The notes below the pieces were generated by a model. The model did not search any database. It was not told the DNA's origin and saw only the letters and a program-made list of their open reading frames with translations. This document shows positions 56,307 to 63,388 of a stretch of DNA of 64,000 bases, piece after piece. Every line of letters begins with the position of its first letter. Position 1 is the first letter of the stretch. The stretch covers positions 158,597-222,596 of the forward strand of contig JAJYIQ010000002.1 in NCBI GenBank assembly GCA_021789995.1, read 5' to 3'. The translations under genes were made by a program, and so were the position numbers. The stretch is from a bacterium. GTDB taxonomy: Bacteria; Patescibacteriota; Microgenomatia; UBA1406; GWC2-37-13.

Positions 56307-58745
56307 ATGAGAAATGATTCTTCAGAAGAAAATACTGATTTGGAAAATAAAACGATTTTAGTAGTCAATTCCGGTCCGATAAAGAAACGTTTTATTTTGC
56401 AAAAACTGAAAAAACTTGGGCTACGGGTAATCATGCTCAATAAAGAAAAAAACTGGGCTCAGCCTTATGTCGATTACTGGATTATCGCCGACACCACCAA
56501 TCATCGGGAAGCGATTTCGGCGGTTGACAATTTTTTATCGGCCAACCGGCAGCTGAAACTGGATGGCGTAATTACTTTTTGGGAAGACGATGTTCTTTTA
56601 ACCTCGCGGATCGCCGACAAATTTAACCTGATCGGTATCCCTTATCATATTGCCAAAAAAGTCCGAAATAAATATTTGTTTCGCGAGTTTTGCCGGGAAA
56701 ATTCCATTCCGGCTCCGGTCCATATACTTATTAAATCAACCGATGATTTAAAGGAAGTTTCCGGCAATCTTGATTATCCGCTGGTGATCAAGCCGGCATT
56801 CGGTTCGGAAAGTTCATTAGTCGTCCGTGTCAACTCTAGGGATGATTTATCGGATCTTTACCATTACGTCAAGAATAATATGTCTGTCAGTACCCAATCG
56901 GCGTTGTCGGATGGACTTGATATTTTTGCCGAAGAATATATTGACGGTGATGAAGTCGACGTTGATTTGTTATTACAAAACGGGAAGATAAAATTTTATT
57001 CGATTGCCGATAATTTTAATAAATCGAAAGATATTTTTTTTATCGACAGCGGGCAATCGATACCTTCCAGCTTGCCGGAAAAAAACCTTCAGGACCTTAT
57101 GGAAATGGTCGAGGAAACGCTGGAAAAATTAGGGATCCAAAACGGTTGCATTCATTTTGAGGCGAAATCCACCCGTCACGGCCCGGTGCCTCTCGAAGTA
57201 AATTTACGGATGGGTGGCGACTATATATATTCATATATTAAAGCCGCCTGGGGTGTAGATATGATTGAAAATTCCGTAAAAATTGCCGTCGGCCAGTATA
57301 TCAAAATCAAAAAACCGGACGAACCGCATAAATATATAATCGGTTGGGATCTCTATCCGGAAAATTCAGGGATTCTGGTGCAGCTTGATATTTCCGAACG
57401 ACTGCACCATAAACGGTATTTGGAGGAAATGCATATCTACAAAAAAATCGGTGAACCGGTCCTAATCCAGCCGGACGGTGTCGATTACTTGGGTTGGTTG
57501 ACTGTTTCCGGCGAAAGTGCCGTCGACGCCCAGGATAATTTGCGGATGGCTTTGGATTATATTGATTTTAAAGTGGTGAAATTCGATCCGGCGTCTTCAA
57601 TCGGCAAAACCTCACGTAAACACAATCATTCATATGCATCATTCCAAAAAGAGACAATCATGCGGGCGGCCAAATTCGAGACCATCCGCCGGATGTCTAC
57701 CCAGAATTTGCGTAAATTGCATATCGGTATTGCCTGCAATATTTACGATGAAGAAGACGGCAGCGTCGAACGGGATCTGATGTCGGTTGGCAAAAACATT
57801 GAGAAGACACTTTGTGAACGCGGTTATAAAGTATCTTTTTTTGATTTTAATAATTTACCCAAAGTATTTAATGATTTGCGGGGAAGCGATGTCGACATGG
57901 TTTTTAATGTCTGCGAGCGGATCAATAATTCCAGTTTGCTCGAGCCACATGCCGCTTCCATTCTTGATACTTTGCAAATCCCCTACACCGGCTCCAATCC
58001 GTTTACACTGGCGTTATGCATCGATAAAATCCGGGTCAAAAAATTACTCGCCTATCATGACATTCCCACACCTCAATGGGATTATGCCTATTCGATGGAT
58101 GACGAAATTGATGATGAATTGAAATATCCGCTGATTGTCAAACCGGGCAATACCGATAATTCTATCGGTATCACCAACGATTCGGTTGTTACCAACAAAC
58201 GGCAGCTCATAAAACAGCTGGAAAAAATAATCATTAAATTGGGCCGGCCGGCCTTAATCGAAGAATATATTGAAGGCGATGAATATGATGTCTCGATAAT
58301 CGGCAGCGATGAAACTGACTTGCGGGTATTACCTTTATCCCGATCAATTTTCGATAAAATGCCCAAGGGTTATTGGCATATCTATCCTTTTAAAGCCAAA
58401 TGGGAAGATGACGATCCGGTATACAGCAAAATTCACGTCCAGCGGCCCCCGAAAAATATCAGCAAACGGTTGACGGCGCTTATTTCCGAAATTGCCCTCG
58501 ATACCTACAATATACTTGATTGCCATGATTACGGTCGGGTGGAAATCCGGGTAGACAAAAATGGTAATCCTTATGTCCTTGAATTGAATCCCAACCCGTC
58601 GATCAATATCAACGACTGCGTCCCAGCCTGTGCCGAAATGGTTGGCATGGATTACGGCGATTTTTTGGAAGATATTATCCGGATGGCGATCAAACGCTAT
58701 AAGAACAAGCCTCCCTACTACCACCTGCAGACGAACCTGATGTAG
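56307..58745 (+). CDS. Protein with two ATP-grasp domains (second D-Ala-D-Ala ligase-like)
   Basis: 812 residues from the ATG at 56307. The first ATP-grasp unit (about 10-400) has DYPLVIKPAFGSESSLVV, EEYIDGDEVDVDLL and PLEVNLRMGGDY, like carboxylate-amine ligases of the carbamoyl-phosphate-synthase type. The second unit (about 470-800) resembles D-Ala-D-Ala ligase: VCERINNSSLLEPHAASILD, YTGSNPFTLALCIDK, KYPLIVKPGNTDNSIGI and VLELNPNPSIN. It probably makes peptide or amide bonds; substrates unknown. It is convergent with the EpmA-like gene, 2 nt apart. Confidence 0.88.
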   Translation: MRNDSSEENTDLENKTILVVNSGPIKKRFILQKLKKLGLRVIMLNKEKNWAQPYVDYWIIADTTNHREAISAVDNFLSANRQLKLDGVITFWEDDVLLTSRIADKFNLIGIPYHIAKKVRNKYLFREFCRENSIPAPVHILIKSTDDLKEVSGNLDYPLVIKPAFGSESSLVVRVNSRDDLSDLYHYVKNNMSVSTQSALSDGLDIFAEEYIDGDEVDVDLLLQNGKIKFYSIADNFNKSKDIFFIDSGQSIPSSLPEKNLQDLMEMVEETLEKLGIQNGCIHFEAKSTRHGPVPLEVNLRMGGDYIYSYIKAAWGVDMIENSVKIAVGQYIKIKKPDEPHKYIIGWDLYPENSGILVQLDISERLHHKRYLEEMHIYKKIGEPVLIQPDGVDYLGWLTVSGESAVDAQDNLRMALDYIDFKVVKFDPASSIGKTSRKHNHSYASFQKETIMRAAKFETIRRMSTQNLRKLHIGIACNIYDEEDGSVERDLMSVGKNIEKTLCERGYKVSFFDFNNLPKVFNDLRGSDVDMVFNVCERINNSSLLEPHAASILDTLQIPYTGSNPFTLALCIDKIRVKKLLAYHDIPTPQWDYAYSMDDEIDDELKYPLIVKPGNTDNSIGITNDSVVTNKRQLIKQLEKIIIKLGRPALIEEYIEGDEYDVSIIGSDETDLRVLPLSRSIFDKMPKGYWHIYPFKAKWEDDDPVYSKIHVQRPPKNISKRLTALISEIALDTYNILDCHDYGRVEIRVDKNGNPYVLELNPNPSININDCVPACAEMVGMDYGDFLEDIIRMAIKRYKNKPPYYHLQTNLM

Positions 58746-58747
58746 AT

Positions 58748-59614
58748 TTATACTGAAATCCTTGTCAGTCGGTCAATACCGACGCCAATTCCGGCAAAAG
58801 TTTTCCCGGATTTGTTCATCGTTTTTAAAGCGTTCAGGAATTCTTCATCGACCGGCAGGCCGTTTTTCTTTTTTTGTTCTTCAAAAACTTTTCTGACCGA
58901 TTGCCAGTCGGTATTTTCGGTATTGCCGTTGCCCAGCTCGATGCCGTTAATGTAAAACTCAAACCGGTCGGCCAGCGCCGGATTATCTTTTTTCGGTTTA
59001 CATAACGGGGAAATGCTTGCCGGAAAATCGGTGATGAAACACGGTCCTTGCGGCAGGTGTGTTTCGATTTCGTTGCAGAATATTAGGTCATAATTCCCCC
59101 GTCTCATTTCATCATTGGTCAATTCGATTAAATCGTGTTTTGTATATTTTTTAAATAACTCCGGCAGCGAAAAGATCGGCCATTCAGTTTGAAAACTGAT
59201 CCGCCGGCTGGCGGATGGAAATTGAGAATTGATCGATGCGAACAATTTCTTTACGTCATTCATAATATGATGATAATCCGCATCGACCCGGTACCATTCG
59301 AGCATGAGAAATTCCGGTGAGTGCAATTCCCCTGCCTGCTCGAGATTGCGAAATGAATGGCCGATACTGAAGCAATTGCCGATACCTTTGGCAAGAGCCA
59401 GTTTCAGACTTCTTTCCGGTGACATCGGCAGAAAAAAAATATGCTCTCCCCGAACCGTTTTCCAACAAGTTGTAAACGGGTAAAGATTCGGTTCGTTGGG
59501 AATTTCGGTATTAAGAACAGGTGTAATTATCTCATGAAAATTCAACCGATAAAAGAAGTTTCTGATCGATTTAATGATTCGCTCACGAGTAAGTATTAGT
59601 TGTAGGTCAGTCAT
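58748..59614 (-). CDS. EpmA/GenX-like class II lysyl-tRNA-synthetase paralogue
   Basis: 288 residues: a catalytic domain only, without the LysRS anticodon-binding domain. SIGHSFRNLEQAGELHSPEFLMLEWYRVD is close to the EpmA motif 2 region; RFEFYINGIELGNGNTE and motif 3 GIGVGIDRLTRI follow. EpmA adenylates lysine or beta-lysine and attaches it to EF-P. No efp gene is in the window. It lies 18 nt downstream of a SPASM radical SAM gene, which could supply or modify its substrate. Confidence 0.88.
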   Translation of the reverse strand: MTDLQLILTRERIIKSIRNFFYRLNFHEIITPVLNTEIPNEPNLYPFTTCWKTVRGEHIFFLPMSPERSLKLALAKGIGNCFSIGHSFRNLEQAGELHSPEFLMLEWYRVDADYHHIMNDVKKLFASINSQFPSASRRISFQTEWPIFSLPELFKKYTKHDLIELTNDEMRRGNYDLIFCNEIETHLPQGPCFITDFPASISPLCKPKKDNPALADRFEFYINGIELGNGNTENTDWQSVRKVFEEQKKKNGLPVDEEFLNALKTMNKSGKTFAGIGVGIDRLTRISV

Positions 59615-59624
59615 AGTTTAGTTG

Positions 59625-59660
59625 TTACCAAATTAGTCACGATCGTGATCAACTTGGTAA
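59625..59660. repeat. 36-bp near-palindrome at the end of the radical SAM gene (copy 2)
   Basis: Centred on TCACGATCGTGA, with arms TTACCAA and TTGGTAA and three mismatched positions out of 18. It contains the stop codon of the radical SAM gene and shares 27 identical bases with lepA. Read on the minus strand it encodes YQVDHDRD and then stops. Confidence 0.85.
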
Positions 59661-60496
59661 TTTAAAATTTCTTTCATGCCGCACATGAAATCCGGTTGGA
59701 TGCAGTTACTGCATGATTTTTGCAGTTTTCGCTTGAATGATTCAATTAAATGTTTAATTGTATCATTAATGGTTCCGATCGATTCAAATCCTTCACAACA
59801 GCCATAAACCTTGCCGTCGGACATGAGCGATATTTGATAGCAACCCAATGTCTTTGGCGGGAAAGTCTTTTTGGTTTTCATTAGGACAATTAATTCTTCT
59901 TTTGTCAAAAAATCAAATCCCTCGACATCGCCCTGAATATTAGAAACGGGATGTTGCTTTAGATAGTTCAATGGTTTGCGGGGGTGGTAAGTAATATCCG
60001 TCTTGCCCAACATTCCGTTAATATATTTTTCAAACTCGTCAATTTGTTTCAAATTTTGCCGGGTAACGATGGAAAAAATTTCCGTATGAAAACCGAGCCG
60101 TCTGGCTTTCTTCAAAAAATCAATGCTTTTGTTAAAATTCCCCTCTCCCCGGTTTTTATCGTGATAATCTTTCAAGCCATCAACGGATACAATAAGGTTA
60201 ACGAAATTCGGTCGTTCCAATTCGTCCAGCCGGTCAATCGTTCCGTTAGTGACCACTTGGATAAATATCCCTTCCTGATTCAGTATGTTAATACAATGAG
60301 TCATATAAGGCAGGGCAAAAACCTCACCGCCGCAAAGCGTGACCGTCTGGACTTCATGCTCTTTTTGATAGCGGTATATGAAATTAAGAATTTGTTCTTC
60401 GGTCAGGATCGGGCTGGATTTTCGGGTATAGCAGATCCGGCAGCGTAGATTGCATTTTTCAAGCGGATTGATGTAAAGATGGTACAGCGCGTTCAT
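59633..60496 (-). CDS. Radical SAM protein with SPASM-like C-terminus
   Basis: 287 residues. The 4Fe-4S motif CNLRCRIC is at 14-21 in NPLEKCNLRCRICYTRKSS, followed by TLCGGEVFALP and VVTNGTIDRLDE. The C-terminal part has a SPASM-like Cys set: GCYQISLMSDGKVYGCCEGF and SCSNCIQPDFMCG. Such enzymes often modify peptides or make cofactors. It forms a likely operon with the EpmA-like gene. Transcription may begin just downstream of the tRNA-Val gene. Confidence 0.9.
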   Translation of the reverse strand: MNALYHLYINPLEKCNLRCRICYTRKSSPILTEEQILNFIYRYQKEHEVQTVTLCGGEVFALPYMTHCINILNQEGIFIQVVTNGTIDRLDELERPNFVNLIVSVDGLKDYHDKNRGEGNFNKSIDFLKKARRLGFHTEIFSIVTRQNLKQIDEFEKYINGMLGKTDITYHPRKPLNYLKQHPVSNIQGDVEGFDFLTKEELIVLMKTKKTFPPKTLGCYQISLMSDGKVYGCCEGFESIGTINDTIKHLIESFKRKLQKSCSNCIQPDFMCGMKEILNYQVDHDRD

Positions 60497-60509
60497 TTTG
60501 GATTATTAG

Positions 60510-60582
60510 TGGCCGCTAAGGGACTTGAACCCCTGACTCCCTCGATGTAAACGAGGTGCTCTAGCCACTGAGCTAAGCGGCC
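60510..60582 (-). tRNA. tRNA-Val(UAC)
   Basis: Complete cloverleaf on the minus strand: acceptor GGCCGCT/AGCGGCC, D stem GCTC/GAGC, anticodon stem CCTCG/CGAGG with loop TTTACAT (anticodon UAC), T stem AGGGG/CCCCT with TTCAAGT, discriminator A; CCA not encoded. Confidence 0.94.
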
Positions 60583-60629
60583 AGCGAGTGGCGGGTGGTG
60601 AAGGAGTTGAACCTTCGACTTCTTTCTTA

Positions 60630-60739
60630 CCTGCCCGCCGCGCTAATCCTTGTGCGCGAGCAAGGAATCGAACCTTGGACCTCCTTCTTATCAGGAAGGC
60701 GTTCTACCACTGAACCACTCGCGCGCTTTGGCAGGCGGG
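60630..60739 (-). other. 110-nt insert within the tRNA anticodon loop
   Basis: It starts CCCGCCTGCC and ends GGCGGGCAGG on the minus strand. CCCGCC pairs with GGCGGG, and CUG of the exon can pair with CAG at the insert end, bringing the exon ends together. It carries a complete tRNA-Ile with flanks of 15 and 23 nt. Much too short for a group I intron with its own core. Confidence 0.7.
60653..60724 (-). tRNA. tRNA-Ile(GAU), complete, nested inside another tRNA gene
   Basis: Acceptor GCGCGAG/CTCGCGC, D stem GTTC/GAAC with loop AGTGGTA, anticodon stem CCTTC/GAAGG with loop CTGATAA (GAU), variable AGGTC, T stem CAAGG/CCTTG with TTCGATT, discriminator A; no encoded CCA. All stems pair perfectly. 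Confidence 0.92.
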
Positions 60740-60809
60740 TCAGGAAAGCGTTCTACCGGTGAACTAACCACCCGAATTCGTTAACCAATATTATATCAAA
60801 TATAAACAG

Positions 60810-60818
60810 TGATATAAT
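60810..60818 (+). promoter_or_regulatory. Extended -10 promoter of the MgtE-like/NRAMP pair
   Basis: TGA-TATAAT with 6 nt to the ATG at 60825; predicted start at the A of ATG. Confidence 0.65.
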
Positions 60819-60824
60819 ATTTAC

Positions 60825-62036
60825 ATGATCTATTTCTCCGAATTACAGGGAAAGAAAGTTAAAACAGAGGATAATGTCGATGTCGGGAAATTGGACGATA
60901 TTATTTTTCTTGCTTCAGAAACTCCTTCTGTTACCAAATTGGTTGTCCGCGGTTCACTCAAGGAAAATTTGATTATCCCGATCGTACATCTGAAAAGAAT
61001 TAATGATAGCGTTATTATCACCAAAGACTACATTACTTCCAACCTGGAAGAAAACGAACTTCACCTGGTCAAAAACTTATTGGACAAGCAAATAATTGAT
61101 TTGAAGGGTAATAAGATTGTCCGGGTAAATGATGTCGCTCTTCAGGACAAAAACGAGCTTTACATTGCCGGTGTGGATGTCGGACTCCTCGGAATACTCC
61201 GCTGGCTGAAAATCGAGAGCGCGCTTAACCACTTATTGAATGTCTTTAACATTAATCTGACTTCCCAGTTCTTGTCCTGGGGAGATATCCAGCCTCTGGA
61301 ATTGGTGCGCGGTAAAGTCAAATTAAGAAAAAAAGAAGAGCGGTTGCAAAGAATCAGGCCGGAAGATCTGGCCGATTATCTGGAAAAAACCAACGTCACC
61401 AATGTCGGCAAATTTTTGAGAATTCTTAATGAAAAGAGAGCGGCGGAAGTAATCGAAAAACTAAATCTTAATTATCAGGCAGCATTGTTTCGCCATTATA
61501 AACCGGATAAAGCGGCAAAATTGATATCGTTTATCGAACCGGATGACGCCGTTGATATTCTGCTTACTCTTTCCGCCAGAAGGCGTGAGGAAATCATAAA
61601 AAATTTACCGGAAGAAGACAGGAAAAAGTTGGGTCATCTGATGAAATATTCCACCACGCCCATCGGCAATATACTGACGACGGAGTTTATTACCGTTTTG
61701 CCCGATAATTCCGTCAGAGAGGTAATCGATAAAATAAAAAAGGAAACAGCCGATTTTTCATTACTTAATAATATTTACACCGTTAATAAGCAAAACCAAC
61801 TGATTGGTGTATTCAATCTGCATGAGTTATTAATGCAGAATCTGGATACGCCGGTTTATCGGTTTATGCTTCAAAATGTAATGGTGCTTCAACTGACGAC
61901 CCCGGTTGAAATTGCTCTTCACCGGATGATTAAATATAATCTGCAGTCGTTACCGGTGGTTGACAAAAATAAATCGATTCTGGGTGTTGTCACCTCTTTG
62001 AAAATAACCCAGATGGTTTTAAAGGAAAACCAATGA
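60825..62036 (+). CDS. Cytosolic PRC-barrel/MgtE-N/CBS protein (no channel domain)
   Basis: 403 residues, all soluble. Residues 1-160 look like two PRC-barrel-type units (FSELQGKKVKTEDNVDVGKLDD and DKQIIDLKGNKIVRVNDV). The MgtE N domain follows (about 180-270, LADYLEKTNVTNVGKFLRILNEKRAAEVIEKL), then a pair of CBS motifs (ILTTEFITVLPDNSVREVIDKI and LTTPVEIALHRMIKYNLQSLPVV). This is the Mg-sensing cytosolic part of MgtE without its membrane channel. It overlaps the NRAMP-like gene by 4 nt and may gate or regulate it. Confidence 0.88.
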   Translation: MIYFSELQGKKVKTEDNVDVGKLDDIIFLASETPSVTKLVVRGSLKENLIIPIVHLKRINDSVIITKDYITSNLEENELHLVKNLLDKQIIDLKGNKIVRVNDVALQDKNELYIAGVDVGLLGILRWLKIESALNHLLNVFNINLTSQFLSWGDIQPLELVRGKVKLRKKEERLQRIRPEDLADYLEKTNVTNVGKFLRILNEKRAAEVIEKLNLNYQAALFRHYKPDKAAKLISFIEPDDAVDILLTLSARRREEIIKNLPEEDRKKLGHLMKYSTTPIGNILTTEFITVLPDNSVREVIDKIKKETADFSLLNNIYTVNKQNQLIGVFNLHELLMQNLDTPVYRFMLQNVMVLQLTTPVEIALHRMIKYNLQSLPVVDKNKSILGVVTSLKITQMVLKENQ

Positions 62037-63277
62037 AATCAACAATTAAGCGCTATTGGGGGAAGATTTTTTTGTTTCTTATCGTGCTGGGGCCCGGTCT
62101 TATTACCGCCTTTGCCGATAATGATGCCGGCGGCGTGGCCACTTATTCTGTCGCTGCTTCCCGGTTCGGCTACCATATCCTGACGACACTGATTCCGATT
62201 ACGATTGTTCTGGCGATCAGCCAGGAAGTCGGCGCCCGCTTAGCCGTCGTCACCGGCCGTGGTTTGGGCGATTTGATCCGGGAAAGATTCGGCATCCGAG
62301 TATCGATTTTCGTGTTTTTTGTTGCCTTTATCGTCAATTTCGGCGTTATTCTGCAGGATGTCAGCGGTCTCAAAGGCGCCCTTCAGCTTTTCAAGTTGGA
62401 TTATCGGATATTCCTACCGATTATTTTAATTTTATTATTCATCTTTATTGTTAAATCGACTTATTCCAAGATAGAGAGGTTCTTTCTTTTTTTAATCCTT
62501 TTTTATCTCACTTATGTATTTTCCGCCGTACTGGCCAAACCTGACTGGTCTTTGGCGATTAGATCGATTGTCATGTTGCCGGGAAAAATCACCTTCAATT
62601 ATTTATTTACTTCAATTGCCGTGCTGGGGACGACAGTTACGATCTGGGGACAGTTTTTTATCAACAGCTACGTTAAAGATAAAAAACTGACAAGCAACAG
62701 ATTGAAATATGAACAGCTGGAAGTTTATATTGCGTCAATATTGAGTGATATCTCTACTTGGTTTATCATGCTAGCAGTAATTGCCACTCTCTATGCTAAC
62801 CGGATCTCAATCACCGGTGCAGCCGAGGCAGCGTTGGCGATCCGGCCGTTTGCCGGACAGTTGGCCGGATTATTGTTTGGCTTGGGTTTATTAATTGCCG
62901 CGTTCCTCGGTTGTGCGATTGTGCCTTTATCGACGGCGTATGCCTTTTCGGAATTTTTCGGCTATGAAGGCAGTTTGGAAAACGATTTCAAAAAGAGCCG
63001 CCTGTTTTATATTTTTTTCTTAATCCAAATAATCCTCGGTCTCTTTGTTGTTTTGCAACCAAACTTTAATCTGTTCCAGATTACGCTTTATGCCGATTTT
63101 TTAAACGGCATATCACTGCCGATAATTTTTTACTTTTTATATCGTTTATCAAATGATACAGAGTTAATGGGACGGTATAAAAATTCCCGCTGGCAAAATA
63201 TTTTATTGGCCGGAAGCGGAATCGCTATTTCAATTGCCGCTCTCATTGGTGTAGCCGGTGAAATTTTCCATTTTTAA
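62033..63277 (+). CDS. NRAMP (SLC11)-family divalent metal transporter, atypical metal site
   Basis: 414 residues, about eleven helices. VLGPGLITAFADNDAGGVATYS is the NRAMP helix-1 region, but the metal motif DPGN is replaced by DNDA. The helix-6 MPH region reads VTIWGQFF, without the Met typical of Mn/Fe carriers. Such changes occur in Mg-transporting SLC11 relatives, so Mg2+ is a plausible substrate. Co-expression with an MgtE-type Mg sensor agrees. Confidence 0.85.
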   Translation: MKSTIKRYWGKIFLFLIVLGPGLITAFADNDAGGVATYSVAASRFGYHILTTLIPITIVLAISQEVGARLAVVTGRGLGDLIRERFGIRVSIFVFFVAFIVNFGVILQDVSGLKGALQLFKLDYRIFLPIILILLFIFIVKSTYSKIERFFLFLILFYLTYVFSAVLAKPDWSLAIRSIVMLPGKITFNYLFTSIAVLGTTVTIWGQFFINSYVKDKKLTSNRLKYEQLEVYIASILSDISTWFIMLAVIATLYANRISITGAAEAALAIRPFAGQLAGLLFGLGLLIAAFLGCAIVPLSTAYAFSEFFGYEGSLENDFKKSRLFYIFFLIQIILGLFVVLQPNFNLFQITLYADFLNGISLPIIFYFLYRLSNDTELMGRYKNSRWQNILLAGSGIAISIAALIGVAGEIFHF

Positions 63278-63388
63278 TAACCTTACCTCTTTTTGTTAGC
63301 GGTCCTTTCCAAGTAAACGACGAAGAGCAACCGGGAGTGAAAAAATTGACATAAATTTAGTCTGATGAACGGGCTAGGAAAAAAAAGA
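63278..63388. other. Gap between the NRAMP-like gene and 16S rRNA
   Basis: 111 nt. No tRNA, 23S or 5S gene and no clear ORF. The 16S gene reads toward it on the minus strand. Confidence 0.7.

Larger units (their letters stand above)
60589..60773 (-). tRNA. Split tRNA-Ile(GAU), interrupted in the anticodon loop by a 110-nt insert
   Basis: Exon 1 is 60773-60740 and exon 2 is 60629-60592 (minus strand). Joined, they give a perfect cloverleaf: acceptor GGGTGGT/ACCACCC, D stem GTTC/GAAC with loop ACCGGTA, anticodon stem CTTTC/GAAAG, loop CTGA+TAA, variable AAGTC, T stem GAAGG/CCTTC with TTCAACT. G73 and an encoded CCA follow. The exon borders were set by similarity to the tRNA lying inside the insert (22 of 25 bases identical across the D and anticodon 5' region). 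Other borders would give GAC or GGU anticodons. Confidence 0.75.

Noticed and set aside
60589..60630. Reading the tRNA 3' half as a separate truncated tRNA pseudogene
   Set aside because: Its acceptor and anticodon strands pair perfectly with the 5' half at 60740-60773, which would be unlikely for an unrelated fragment; recent disruption is still possible and is noted in the finding.
60630..60739. Group I intron in the split tRNA
   Set aside because: 110 nt cannot hold a group I core, and most of the insert is a complete tRNA.
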